From Chryseolinea soli (GTDB lineage Bacteria > Bacteroidota > Bacteroidia > Cytophagales > Cyclobacteriaceae): a stretch of DNA of 64,000 bases. This document shows, piece after piece, positions 26,142-34,626 of the stretch. The stretch is taken from positions 5,394,001-5,458,000 of the forward strand of contig NZ_CP032382.1 of NCBI RefSeq assembly GCF_003589925.1. The letters run 5' to 3'. Position numbers and translations under genes: made by a program. How positions within the stretch are numbered: position 1 is the stretch's first letter; every line of letters begins with the position of its first letter. Under the pieces are notes generated by a model. It made no database searches and was not told the origin of the DNA. It worked only from the letters and a program-made list of their open reading frames with translations.

Positions 26142-27596
26142 TCACACGGCTTTTCCAACCAACGTACCCCCTGTACAATCTTCCACTAAAACGTTAACAT
26201 ACTGCCCCTTCTGATAGTGCTCTTTCGGAAACACAATCACTTTGTTTGCTGAGTTCCTTCCCTGCAGAAAGTCGGCAGAGCGCCTGGAAAATCCTTCTGC
26301 CAGAACCTTATGAACCTTGCCCACATCGGTTTGGTTACGGATCAATGAATGTTCGCGTTGTTTTTTTATGATCTCTTCCAATCGTGTCTTCTTGGTAGAG
26401 TCGGAAATGTCATCTTTATATTTTTTCGCGGCCACCGTTCCTGGCCTTTCCGAGTAAAAGAACATGTAAGCATAGTCATACTTCACCAGGTCCATCAGGG
26501 TGAGGGTGTCCTGGTGCTCTTCTTCGGTCTCGGAACAAAAGCCGGCGATCATGTCGGAGGTAATGGCGCAATCTTCTCCAAGTATCTCCCTGATCTTCTG
26601 GACCTTAGACATGTACCACTCCCGGGTGTAGCCCCGGTCCATCAGCTCCAGGATGCGGCTGTTTCCGCTTTGCAGGGGCAAATGGATGCATTTGCAGATG
26701 TTCTCGTGGCGTGCCATGGTGTGCAGCACGTCGTCGGTGATGTCTTTGGGGTGCGACGTGGCAAACCGAACGCGCAGGTCGGGGTGCACCAGGGCCACTT
26801 GCTCCAGTAATTCGGCAAAGGTGGTCACTTCCGACACCTGGTTCTTTTCCAGGCGGGCCTTGTTATTTTCTGCTGCACTCCATTTGTAGGAGTCCACATT
26901 CTGGCCCAGCAGGGTCACTTCGCGATAGCCATTCTCAAACAATTGTCGTGCTTCGGCTACGACAGAATGGGGGTCGCGGCTCCGTTCCCGGCCGCGGGTA
27001 AACGGTACAACGCAAAACGAGCACATATTGTCGCATCCCCGCATGATGGAGATGAAGGCTGTTACGCCGTTGGAGTTCAATCGAACCGGGCTGATGTCGG
27101 CATAGGTCTCCTCGCGCGACAGGAAGGTGTTCACGGCCCGGGCGCCATCGTCAACTTGCGAAATGAGGTTGGGGAGGTCGCGATAGGCATCGGGACCCGC
27201 CACCAGGTCGACGATCTTCTCCTCCTCCAAAAGCTTGGATTTCAGGCGCTCGGCCATACAGCCCAACACGCCCACCAACATCTCGGGTTTGTGCTTTTTC
27301 AGACCATTGATGTGCATCAGGCGGTGACGCACGGTAGTTTCGGCCTTTTCGCGGATGGAGCACGTGTTCAGAAAGATCACATCGGCCTCATTGATATCGG
27401 AGGTAGTGTCAAAACCGTTTTTTTGGAGAATGGAGGCCACGATCTCGCTGTCGGAGAAATTCATCTGGCAACCGTAGCTTTCGATGTATAATTTCCGGCT
27501 GTTGCCCGTGGACGAATCCTTGGAAACATGCACCGTTTCACAAGCTTCGCCGTCCTGCTCCTTTAAAATCTCAAGTTCACTTATCAGATTATCCAT
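26142..27596 (-). CDS. miaB: tRNA-2-methylthio-N6-dimethylallyladenosine synthase
   Basis: 484 aa from the ATG at 27596; the frame is open to 27689 but the extra 31 residues resemble no family member. Radical-SAM methylthiotransferase that modifies A37 of tRNAs reading UNN codons. The N-terminal UPF0004 domain holds three cluster-binding Cys ('[11 protein letters not shown]', '[10 protein letters not shown]', 'VLGCMAERL'). The radical-SAM CxxxCxxC is in '[17 protein letters not shown]', and a TRAM domain ends the protein. Upstream lies a repeat-containing intergenic region; downstream, after 94 nt, the sigma-54 regulator. Confidence 0.95.
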   Translation of the reverse strand: MDNLISELEILKEQDGEACETVHVSKDSSTGNSRKLYIESYGCQMNFSDSEIVASILQKNGFDTTSDINEADVIFLNTCSIREKAETTVRHRLMHINGLKKHKPEMLVGVLGCMAERLKSKLLEEEKIVDLVAGPDAYRDLPNLISQVDDGARAVNTFLSREETYADISPVRLNSNGVTAFISIMRGCDNMCSFCVVPFTRGRERSRDPHSVVAEARQLFENGYREVTLLGQNVDSYKWSAAENNKARLEKNQVSEVTTFAELLEQVALVHPDLRVRFATSHPKDITDDVLHTMARHENICKCIHLPLQSGNSRILELMDRGYTREWYMSKVQKIREILGEDCAITSDMIAGFCSETEEEHQDTLTLMDLVKYDYAYMFFYSERPGTVAAKKYKDDISDSTKKTRLEEIIKKQREHSLIRNQTDVGKVHKVLAEGFSRRSADFLQGRNSANKVIVFPKEHYQKGQYVNVLVEDCTGGTLVGKAV

Positions 27597-27915
27597 TTCA
27601 GCCTGTTTCGAAGCGCAAAAATAATACATTTTACCGTCCTCGTGACATCTTGTCAGGTTAAATCTGAGGGGTTTGGTGGTGAAAAACACCGATCGGTTAA
27701 AAAAGGTTGGCCCGAGTGACTCCGGGCCACCCCGACGACTGGCGACTGATTGCCGATTTCCGGATTTAGCTACTGGCTACTGACTGCTGGCTACTGAATT
27801 CCGCCTCCCAAATTCTGGCTCCTGGATTCTGGCTCCTGGCTCCTGATAAGTTTTCTGCCCCGACTTGTTTTTACCGTCATCCGCATTGTAGCTTCGCTCC
27901 AAATTTCAACGACGT
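27597..27915. repeat. intergenic region with short CTGGCTCCTG-type repeats, copy A
   Basis: The stretch 27760-27850 consists of imperfect 7-15 nt units built on CTGGCTAC/CTGGCTCCTGA. Two blocks recur downstream of the acidic protein gene: GGCTACTGAAT.CCGCCTCC (27789-27810 and 29216-29237, one mismatch) and a 23-nt block starting GATTCTGGCTCCTGGCTC (27825-27847 and 29287-29309, identical). No gene is visible. Confidence 0.55.
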
Positions 27916-28425
27916 ATGGCGCTCATCAAAACCGTTAGAGGGAACACCCCCCAATTCGGCAACAATTGTTTCCTGGCGGATAACGCTACGGTGGTAGGAG
28001 AGGTGGTGATGGGCGACAATTGTACTGTGTGGTTCAATGCCGTCGTGCGGGGCGATGTGCATTCCATCACCATTGGCAACAACACTAATATCCAGGACGG
28101 GGCCATCATCCATTGCACCTATCAGAAAGCAAAGACAGTCATCGGCAGCAACGTTTCCATCGCGCATAACGCCATCGTTCACGGCTGCACCATCCACGAC
28201 GACGTGCTCGTGGGCATGGGCGCCATCATCATGGACGACGCCGTCATTGGATCAAATGCGGTCATTGCCGCCGGCGCCGTGATCTTGCCCGGCACCCAGG
28301 TCGAACCCGGCAGCACCTATGCCGGCATGCCCGCCAAAAGAATCAAGGATACGAGCGAAGAAATGAAGGCCGTGATCCAGCGCACGGCCCGGAACTATCC
28401 CATGTATGCCGAGTGGTTCAAATGA
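27916..28425 (+). CDS. gamma-class carbonic anhydrase-like protein
   Basis: 169 aa left-handed beta-helix of hexapeptide repeats ('NATVVGEVVMGDNCTVWFNA' and following), forming a trimer. The three metal ligands are His66, His84 and His89 ('IIHCTYQ', 'IAHNAIVHG'), as in the YrdA/PaaY group. Members bind zinc or iron and many have weak or no measured carbonic anhydrase activity, so the function is stated with caution. Cytosolic. It is followed after 92 nt by the acidic protein gene. Confidence 0.9.
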   Translation: MALIKTVRGNTPQFGNNCFLADNATVVGEVVMGDNCTVWFNAVVRGDVHSITIGNNTNIQDGAIIHCTYQKAKTVIGSNVSIAHNAIVHGCTIHDDVLVGMGAIIMDDAVIGSNAVIAAGAVILPGTQVEPGSTYAGMPAKRIKDTSEEMKAVIQRTARNYPMYAEWFK

Positions 28426-28517
28426 TCTTTCAACCACCGAAAGATTCCCCCAATTTGAACAGATAGAAAGAACAAAATTCACTTTTATTGTTTATATTCA
28501 AAAGCTAAGAGACACTT

Positions 28518-29096
28518 ATGCCCTTAACAAACAATCCATTGGTAGAGAACGACGGCTTCGATCCGCAGTACATTGCAGACTACAAAGCAAAAATGACTGC
28601 TGCGGGAAAGAACTATCTGCTGGACGAAGAGGACGAGAACTCCGACGAATATGCGCACTTCTATTTCGTGGGCAAGTTCGAAGGACGCGACGTGATCTAT
28701 GACACCGTGATCTACACGCTACGGCTACAGCACGAGAGCGAGATGTATGAGATCGCCGAGCACCGCGCCGCGCAACACTTCCCTGCCTATAAAAAAATCA
28801 CTTACGACGAAGACGAAAACGGCAACCTCGAAGCCCTCGATCCCCTCGAAGAAGAGATCGGTCTCTTCATGGCCGAAGTGATCCTGGAACTCGAAGAAGA
28901 AGAAGCCATCAAAGTAAAAGAACACATCGACACCGACCCCCACGCCGAATTTGGCGTCAGCCTGGACGTGGGCCTGCATGTTGAAACGATCACCCCCAAA
29001 GTGATTGAGAAATTCATCAAGGAATACAATGAGGACAGCGTGCGGCTGGATGAGACGTTGTATACTTTTCAGACGCAGGACCAGGAAGCGGAGTAA
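28518..29096 (+). CDS. highly acidic protein of unknown function
   Basis: 192 aa, soluble, strongly acidic: runs such as 'LDEEDENSDEYAHFYFVGKF' and 'DPLEEEIGLFMAEVILELEE' give a very low predicted isoelectric point. Strand-helix alternation is evident in the N-terminal half, which reads like an intact globular domain ('FEGRDVIYDTVIYTLRLQHE'). No catalytic motif is recognised. The gene is bracketed, together with the carbonic anhydrase gene, by related short repeats. Confidence 0.65.
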   Translation: MPLTNNPLVENDGFDPQYIADYKAKMTAAGKNYLLDEEDENSDEYAHFYFVGKFEGRDVIYDTVIYTLRLQHESEMYEIAEHRAAQHFPAYKKITYDEDENGNLEALDPLEEEIGLFMAEVILELEEEEAIKVKEHIDTDPHAEFGVSLDVGLHVETITPKVIEKFIKEYNEDSVRLDETLYTFQTQDQEAE

Positions 29097-29314
29097 ATCA
29101 GGAGCCAGATTCTTAGGAGGTTGAGCTCCTGAATGCTGACCATCGAATGCCGGCCCAGCATGCAAAACTCTAGAGACCGCTGCTCAGCTTCCGGCCGTTG
29201 AATTATTTGACTACGGGCTACTGAATACCGCCTCCCAGCTCCTGAATACTGGCTCCCGAATACCAATTCCCAACTCCTGGCCCCTTGATTCTGGCTCCTG
29301 GCTCCTGATTCCCC
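29097..29314. repeat. intergenic region with short CTGGCTCCTG-type repeats, copy B
   Basis: Holds the second copies of the blocks described at 27.8 kb (29216-29237 and 29287-29309). An inverted copy ATCAGGAGCCAGA (29097-29109) follows directly after the stop codon of the acidic protein, so the ends of this interval can pair with each other. Confidence 0.55.
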
Positions 29315-29345
29315 TTGCCAAAGCTTTTATTTCTCCACATATTTG
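29315..29345 (+). promoter_or_regulatory. promoter of the Skp-like gene
   Basis: TTG (29315-29317), 20 nt, CATATTTG (29338-29345), followed by GCGCCCTGAAAC. Good match to the lineage -33/-7 consensus. The same TATTTGC(A/G)CCCTG end is seen before thrS and infC. Confidence 0.55.
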
Positions 29346-29368
29346 CGCCCTGAAACTTAAAATCCTAA

Positions 29369-29986
29369 ATGAAGAATCTGTCGCTTATTTTAAACGTCGT
29401 GCTGCTGGTGGCAGTGGGTGTTTTGTTTTATTTACATTTTTCCTCCGGGAAACCCGCCGCCGCATCATCCTCCAGTGTGCCCGCCGGCGATTTGAAAATA
29501 GCTTATATCAATTCCGACAGTGTTTTAAAGCACTATGACTACCTGGAAGTGAACCGCCAGTTGTTGGAAGATAAGACCAAGAGAGCGGAGCAGGATTACC
29601 GCAACCGCGCTATCAGCCTTCAAAACGAGATCGCTGCCTACCAACGCAACGTGTCCAGCATGACCCTGGGCCAGGTGAAAGCCACCGAAGAAGATCTCGG
29701 CAAAAAACAACAAAACCTTCAAATGTATCAGCAGAGCCTCAGCCAGGCCATGATGGAAGAAGAAGCCAAGTTGAACAAGGCCCTCTATGACCGCATCACC
29801 GTGTACTTGAAAAAGATCGGCGATGAAAAGGGCTACCAGGTGGTATTGAAATTCGACCCCACCAGCGACGTGCTGTATGCCGGCCAGAGCCTCGACATTT
29901 CCAAGGACGTGATCGACGGATTGAATGCCGAATACAAACAAGAAAAGACCGGCGCACCCGACAGCACCGCGACGAAAAAGAAATAG
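29369..29986 (+). CDS. OmpH/Skp-family periplasmic chaperone-like protein
   Basis: 205 aa. An uncleaved or cleaved N-terminal hydrophobic segment (LSLILNVVLLVAVGVLFYLH) leads to a Ser/Ala linker. The OmpH/Skp core follows: 'LKIAYINSDSVLKHYDYLEV', a long coiled coil (about 65-140, 'YQQSLSQAMMEEEAKLNKAL') and a return strand 'KGYQVVLKFDPTSDVLYAGQ'. Skp proteins form trimeric tentacled cages that hold unfolded outer-membrane proteins in the periplasm. It has its own promoter and a hairpin terminator, so it is a single-gene unit here. Confidence 0.85.
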   Translation: MKNLSLILNVVLLVAVGVLFYLHFSSGKPAAASSSSVPAGDLKIAYINSDSVLKHYDYLEVNRQLLEDKTKRAEQDYRNRAISLQNEIAAYQRNVSSMTLGQVKATEEDLGKKQQNLQMYQQSLSQAMMEEEAKLNKALYDRITVYLKKIGDEKGYQVVLKFDPTSDVLYAGQSLDISKDVIDGLNAEYKQEKTGAPDSTATKKK

Positions 29987-30008
29987 AACTTTCTTACATC
30001 ACTATAGG

Positions 30009-30036
30009 GAAACCGGCCGCAAGCCGGTTTTTCTTT
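30009..30036 (+). terminator. intrinsic terminator of the Skp-like gene
   Basis: AACCGGC/GCCGGTT (30011-30017 and 30023-30029), five-base loop, T-rich tail. It lies only about 20 nt before the next start codon. Confidence 0.8.
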
Positions 30037-30055
30037 TTATATTTGGTTCTATACT

Positions 30056-33000
30056 ATGGCAAATCGTTTCGTCGGAGCCCTTCAGATACAGACGCAAGAG
30101 CAGAAGCAGATCATGCTCATGCTCGCCACCGGCTTTTTCATGGGCATGTTCATCGCCACCTACCAGGTAACGGTCGACTCGCTCTTCCTCAACCGCATGG
30201 GCGACCAACTGGACAAGGCCTTCCTGGTGGCCGGCGCCCTGGGCATCGTCACGACAGCCCTCTTTTCTTTCTTCCAGAGTTGGATCAAGTTCACCACGCT
30301 GGCCCTGTGGAGCGTCGGGTTGATCTGCATATTCACCCTCAGCGCTTATTGGCTGATCCACTTTGGTGACCCTGCATTAAAAGACCGGTTCATTTTTGCG
30401 TTGTATTGTATGTCGGGCCCCAACACCGCCATCCTGCTGCTCAGCTTCTGGGGCATCTTCGGACGCCTGTTCAACTTCCGGCAGTCCAAGCGCATCATCG
30501 GGTGGATCGATACGGGGCAACTCATCGCCGCCATTCTCGCCACGCTGTTTCTCATACCGTTCACCAGCGAGTTGGTGCGGGACACTTCGAATTACCTGTT
30601 GCTTTGCGCCATCAGCATCGCCGTCGTATCGGTACTCATGTTTGTGATCGCATCCGTTTTTCCCATCTCCAAAAACGATCCACGCGAGTTTGGGGTCACC
30701 GTCCGGCGCGAGACCTCGCTGGGAAAAATATTTTCGGATCAATACATCGTGTTGCTCTCCGTTTTCCTGTTGGTGTCCATGGTCATGTTCGTGTTGAGCC
30801 AGTATAGTTTTCAAACGCTGGTAACAGAACAATACCCTAATGAACGCGACCTCACAAACTTCAACTCCTTTTTCATCGGTGCGGTGTATGGCATCAGCTT
30901 GATCTTGCAGACGTTCGTGAACCAGCGGATCATCAGTAATTATGGATTGCGTATTTCATTGTTCGTGCTTCCCATTGTGATGATCATTTTCTCCGTGGGT
31001 TCCGTCACCATGGGAACGGTCTTTGGGTTTGACAAGACCATTTCGCCCACCGGGTTCATCTACTTCTTCCTGTTCGTGTCGCTGAGTCGCTTGTTCAACT
31101 GGACGCTGCGCGACTCGATGGAGAACCCCGTGTTCAAGCTCTTTTTTATCCCCCTCGACAACCGGCTGAGGTTCAACATCCAGGCAAAAGTGGAAGGCCT
31201 GGTGAACGAAAGTGCGCGTTTCGTCGCGGGTCTGTTGATCTTCGTGTTGGCGTTCATCCCCGTCTTCAACGTCATCCACATCTCCATTTTCCTCATCGTG
31301 TTGTCGGGTGTTTATTTTATCGTAGTAAACAATTTGTATCGCGGATATCGCAACAAGATCCACCTGAAACTGGAGAGCAAGGAGGAGGCCCAGGAGAAGT
31401 TGGAGAAAGGATATGCCCAGATCACCACGCGGCTGGAGAACATGCTGAATGTTCCCTATTCCGGCAAAGCAGTTTTCTCCTACAAGCTGCTGGAAAAGAT
31501 CAACGCCGCGCAGGTGCCCGTGTGGGCCAACAGCCTCATGAAGAACGAGGACGAGGCGGCACGCTATTACGCCCAGGAAAAAATAAACGAGCTCAAGGGT
31601 CTGTCGGTGTCCGACCAATACGTGATCCGCATGGACCAATCGAAAGCCGACGGTAGCGTGAAAAACGTTCTCAGTAAACTGGATCTTCAGCTCATCATCG
31701 AGAACGGGGGCGACATCACGAAAACGCGCATCCAAAAACTAACCCGTTCTGCCAATCCCAACGACCGTCACTACGCCGCCGAGTTATTGTTGCACACTTC
31801 AAAGGATGAATGCACCTCGTTCCTGATGGAATTGTTGAACGACTCGGAGCCCAAAGTAAGAAACACGGCCATCAAGACGTCGATAAAAAAGAACAACTCC
31901 GAAGTGATCAACGCCGTGATCGAAAACCTGGGCAACCCTGTGTTCAGTAACCAGGCCATGAACGCCTTGGTACTCATCGGTAACGAGACACTCATGGCCC
32001 TCGATTCTGGTTTTTACCGAAGCGGCCAGAGTACGCAAATGATGTTGCGCATCATCCAGGTGATTGGGCGCATCGGGGGGCAGCGTGCGCGAGAGATCCT
32101 CTGGGGAAAGATCGACTACCCGAACAAGATCATCGTCTCGCAAGTGCTGTTGTCGCTCGGCGAGTGCGGTTTCAAGGCAGGTATCTCACAGATCACCCGC
32201 ATCAAATATGCCATCGAGTCGGATATTGCCGACATCAGTTGGAACCTCAGTGCTTTGCAAGAGGTAGGGGAGGACGGCTTCTCCGACCAGATCAAAGCTA
32301 CCCTGCGCTGGGAGATCCAGAACGACATCGAACACATCTACATGCTGCTTACGATGTTGTATGACACCCGCTCCATCCAGTTGGTAAAGGAAAACATCGA
32401 CAGCGGCACGGCCGAGGGCATCACCTACGCCATCGAGTTGCTCGACGTATTCTTGTCCGAACAATTGAAGCAGCGCGTTATCCCCATCCTCGACGACCTC
32501 ACCGACGCCGAGCGCACCAAGCGCCTGGAAGATTACTATCCGCGGGTGCGGCTCGATTCCAAGCTCGTGCTGAAGTTTTTGATCAACCGCGACTTTGCCC
32601 AATCCAACCGCTGGACAAAGGCCTGTGTGTTGTTCCAGATCGGCATCCTGGGGATCGAAGACTTTAAGCTCGACCTCATCGCCCAACTCTTCAACCCCGA
32701 CACCCTCATCCGCGAAGTGTCGGCCTGGGCGCTCTACAAGCTCAACCCGGAAGAGTATCTGAAAAACACAAAACGCCTCGGTGAAGGCATGCAGAAAGAA
32801 CTGGATGCGCTCATCCTGCATTCCAGAAAAAAGACCCGGTTCGAGCTGGTGTTGTTTTTTCAGAAAAATAACTTCTTCGAAAACGTGCCCGGCATCACGC
32901 TGTCTTACCTGGCCGACATCAGTGAGGAAGTGCGCATGCGTCCGCAAGACTCCCTGCCCCTGGACGAAAAGCACAACAACAATTTCTACGTCATGATCTC

Positions 33001-33214
33001 CGGGTCGGTCGACTTCTACCAGCGCGGCGAAAAAGTATCGGAGTTTGAGGCCGGCCAGTTCATCGGCGAAATGTTGGGATTGCCCAACTTCGTAAACACC
33101 AACATCATCATTGCCAAAACGGAAGTGGTGATCCTGAAATTTAACAAAGACCAGTTTTACGAACTTTTGTCCGACAACGTGAAGCTGGCCGATAAGGTAT
33201 TAGAGTATATTTGA
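30056..33214 (+). CDS. nucleotide-transporter-like membrane domain fused to HEAT repeats and a cNMP-binding domain
   Basis: 1052 aa with three parts. Residues about 15-450 hold some 11-12 membrane helices ('MLATGFFMGMFIATYQVTVD', 'SLSRLFNWTLRDSMENPVFK') and resemble the ATP/ADP translocase (NTT/Tlc) or MFS fold. Residues about 560-900 are HEAT-type helical pairs ('YAAELLLHTSKDECTSFLME', 'PKVRNTAIKTSIKKNNSEVI'). Residues about 925-1052 form a cyclic-nucleotide-binding-like beta roll ('ISGSVDFYQRGEKVSEFEAG', 'FIGEMLGLPN'). The canonical cNMP phosphate cassette (R-A-A) is not evident, so ligand binding is uncertain. Probably an inner-membrane transporter or sensor gated by a cytosolic domain. 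The next gene starts four bases after the stop. Confidence 0.75.
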   Translation: MANRFVGALQIQTQEQKQIMLMLATGFFMGMFIATYQVTVDSLFLNRMGDQLDKAFLVAGALGIVTTALFSFFQSWIKFTTLALWSVGLICIFTLSAYWLIHFGDPALKDRFIFALYCMSGPNTAILLLSFWGIFGRLFNFRQSKRIIGWIDTGQLIAAILATLFLIPFTSELVRDTSNYLLLCAISIAVVSVLMFVIASVFPISKNDPREFGVTVRRETSLGKIFSDQYIVLLSVFLLVSMVMFVLSQYSFQTLVTEQYPNERDLTNFNSFFIGAVYGISLILQTFVNQRIISNYGLRISLFVLPIVMIIFSVGSVTMGTVFGFDKTISPTGFIYFFLFVSLSRLFNWTLRDSMENPVFKLFFIPLDNRLRFNIQAKVEGLVNESARFVAGLLIFVLAFIPVFNVIHISIFLIVLSGVYFIVVNNLYRGYRNKIHLKLESKEEAQEKLEKGYAQITTRLENMLNVPYSGKAVFSYKLLEKINAAQVPVWANSLMKNEDEAARYYAQEKINELKGLSVSDQYVIRMDQSKADGSVKNVLSKLDLQLIIENGGDITKTRIQKLTRSANPNDRHYAAELLLHTSKDECTSFLMELLNDSEPKVRNTAIKTSIKKNNSEVINAVIENLGNPVFSNQAMNALVLIGNETLMALDSGFYRSGQSTQMMLRIIQVIGRIGGQRAREILWGKIDYPNKIIVSQVLLSLGECGFKAGISQITRIKYAIESDIADISWNLSALQEVGEDGFSDQIKATLRWEIQNDIEHIYMLLTMLYDTRSIQLVKENIDSGTAEGITYAIELLDVFLSEQLKQRVIPILDDLTDAERTKRLEDYYPRVRLDSKLVLKFLINRDFAQSNRWTKACVLFQIGILGIEDFKLDLIAQLFNPDTLIREVSAWALYKLNPEEYLKNTKRLGEGMQKELDALILHSRKKTRFELVLFFQKNNFFENVPGITLSYLADISEEVRMRPQDSLPLDEKHNNNFYVMISGSVDFYQRGEKVSEFEAGQFIGEMLGLPNFVNTNIIIAKTEVVILKFNKDQFYELLSDNVKLADKVLEYI

Positions 33215-33218
33215 GGCG

Positions 33219-33416
33219 ATGTCGCGTGGTAAAAAGATCTTTGTAGTCCTGGCCATCGTGTTTGTGATCTTGCTGGCCTATGCCAGCTATGACATAAGCC
33301 GGAAAACGACTTTCCCCGGATCCAAGTCGCAATTGAAAGAGCGGCTCAAAGAAAAGTATGTGGGGAAAGATTCCGTTTCAAACGATAGCGTTAACGTATT
33401 TTCAAAGAAAAATTAA
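33219..33416 (+). CDS. small single-pass membrane protein
   Basis: 65 aa. A basic start (MSRGKK) and one hydrophobic helix ('IFVVLAIVFVILLAYASYDI') are followed by a polar, Lys/Ser-rich tail, predicting an inner-membrane protein with its tail outside. The ATG lies only four bases after the stop of the transporter-HEAT-cNMP gene and is preceded by GAGGCG, so it is almost certainly co-translated. It may be a subunit or regulator of that protein (inference). Confidence 0.7.
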   Translation: MSRGKKIFVVLAIVFVILLAYASYDISRKTTFPGSKSQLKERLKEKYVGKDSVSNDSVNVFSKKN

Positions 33417-33446
33417 TATTTTATTACAAATTTATGATGCAAACGG

Positions 33447-33544
33447 TTGTTTTGACAATCATAATTTGTATCTTGCTGCCAGATTAAAGCCAACTATAGA
33501 CATGACAATCCCCCTTAGTCGAGTACTTTGGGGGATTTTCAATT
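33447..33544 (+). ncRNA. candidate sibling small RNA, copy 1 (with promoter)
   Basis: Promoter TTG (33447-33449), 19 nt, TATCTTGC (33469-33476). The predicted RNA starts near 33481 with the shared segment GATTAAAGCCAACTATAGAC. It ends in a hairpin AATCCCCC/GGGGGATT (33507-33514 and 33530-33537) followed by a T-rich tail. The loop holds AGTACT. About 60 nt long. Its stem is the shortest of the three copies. It could instead be the 3' end of the preceding operon. Confidence 0.55.
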
Positions 33545-33636
33545 TATAGACCTTCGCTTTATCCTCAGAATCGGCCTTTCGACCCTCATATTCTCCAATG
33601 ACCGATTTCTGGGATGGCAATTTCGACGCCTTGTAT

Positions 33637-33717
33637 TACCTTTACATTAAGATTAAAGCCAACTATAGACAATAACAATCCCCCGGAGTCCAGGATTTCG
33701 GGGGATTGTTATTTTAT
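33637..33717 (+). ncRNA. candidate sibling small RNA, copy 2 (with -7 box)
   Basis: -7 box TACCTTTA (33637-33644). The predicted RNA starts near 33649 with AAGATTAAAGCCAACTATAG, identical to copies 1 and 3 over the shared part. A perfect 15-bp stem AATAACAATCCCCCG/CGGGGGATTGTTATT (33671-33685 and 33699-33713) and T-rich tail close it. Length about 67-69 nt. No open frame accounts for the sequence. Confidence 0.6.
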
Positions 33718-33858
33718 ACCCCCTGGCTTCGCCCGCCGTAGCTACGCCCGCCGTAGGCAGGTGTAGCGTAGGAGGGTCCCTTATCTTGAAATAGCCCCAT
33801 TCGTCTGTCTATTTTTCCAGTCGCCGATTGCGGGTAGGCGTGCCTCACAACCCCACAT
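33718..33858. repeat. spacer with REP-like CGCCCGCCGTAG repeats
   Basis: Between small-RNA copies 2 and 3. CGCCCGCCGTAG occurs twice in tandem (about 33731-33757), followed by a GCAGGTGTAGCGTAGGAGGG tail, a common type of dispersed intergenic palindrome fragment in this lineage. No gene. Confidence 0.4.
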
Positions 33859-33939
33859 TACCTTTGACTCAAGATTAAAGCCAACTATAGACAATAAGAA
33901 TCCCCCGGAGGTCCAGGACTTTCGGGGGATTCTTAGTTT
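33859..33939 (+). ncRNA. candidate sibling small RNA, copy 3 (with -7 box)
   Basis: Perfect -7 box TACCTTTG (33859-33866), then the same AAGATTAAAGCCAACTATAG start (33871 on). The stem is AATAAGAATCCCCCG with CGGGGGATTCTTA (33893-33907 and 33923-33935). Compared with copy 2, one stem pair is changed from C-G to G-C on both sides, a compensatory change. The loop GAGGTCCAGGACTTT resembles copy 2. About 68 nt. Confidence 0.6.
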
Positions 33940-34105
33940 ATGCCCGCCCAGCTTTTCTGCCGGTCCAGCCAACCCTTCGCGCAGTTTTCGCGTCCCGTCC
34001 TAATTGAAGAGCCTGCAAGATGGAGCATCCGGAACCTTATTTTTGTCTTGCCAGGGATCTTTTCTACGGTAATTGTTACTATAATTGTTTTAACTAACTT
34101 TTAGC

Positions 34106-34492
34106 ATGAGAACCCTAAATCCCCTCAGGTTGATGTTGGCCTGTACATGCGCGCTGTTGACGGCTTCGGTAGCCTCTTGCGTTGACCACAGCGCCCCCGA
34201 AAGTGAATACGGTTGCGAGTCGGCCGAAACCGTGAGCTTCACCTCCCAGATCAACCCGATCATTCAATCGAATTGTGCCATTGTAGGCGATGGCGGATGC
34301 CACAACGGAGGCAACGGCCCTTCGCTGGACTGGCGCGTGTTTGAAAACTTTCAAAGCCACGCCCTCCACGTGAAAGACCGCATCACGCGGCCGGCAAACG
34401 CCGCAGGACACATGCCCAAGATCGGCGCCATCACCGACGACCAGATCCGGCTCATTGTATGTTGGGTAGAACAGGGTGCGCAGGATAATTAA
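34106..34492 (+). CDS. cytochrome-c-like lipoprotein with unusual heme motif
   Basis: 128 aa. Lipoprotein signal with lipobox VASC (Cys25). The rest matches the short Bacteroidota heme proteins that begin 'FTSQINPIIQSNC' and end 'MPKIGAITDDQIRLIVCWVE', the latter supplying a Met for the sixth heme ligand and a typical cytochrome C-terminal helix. The heme-attachment motif is expanded to C57-x7-C65-H66 ('CAIVGDGGCH') instead of CxxCH or the Cx4CH common in this subgroup. It is followed by YceI and DUF5777 genes, a recurring trio thought to act in periplasmic electron transfer. A perfect -7 box TATTTTTG lies at 34038-34045. Confidence 0.7.
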   Translation: MRTLNPLRLMLACTCALLTASVASCVDHSAPESEYGCESAETVSFTSQINPIIQSNCAIVGDGGCHNGGNGPSLDWRVFENFQSHALHVKDRITRPANAAGHMPKIGAITDDQIRLIVCWVEQGAQDN

Positions 34493-34626
34493 TCAGCAAG
34501 GATGTGCAGCGACCTTCACCCGTTGATTTTTTTTGCTTCACATCTTTCGCGACTTGCGTTCGGCAGGATGAAGCATTCCCTGATTTTTTAAGAAACTGTT
34601 ACTGGCCTTCCACCAAAACCTAACCT

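Noticed and set aside
33447..33939. CRISPR array interpretation of the three repeats at 33.5-33.9 kb
   Set aside because: Only three units, unequal spacing of 168 and 222 nt, each with its own promoter box and terminator, and no cas genes in the window.
34073..34102. TTG-N19-TAACTTTT as promoter of the heme-like lipoprotein gene
   Set aside because: It would place the transcript start after the ATG at 34106; the TATTTTTG box at 34038 is more plausible.
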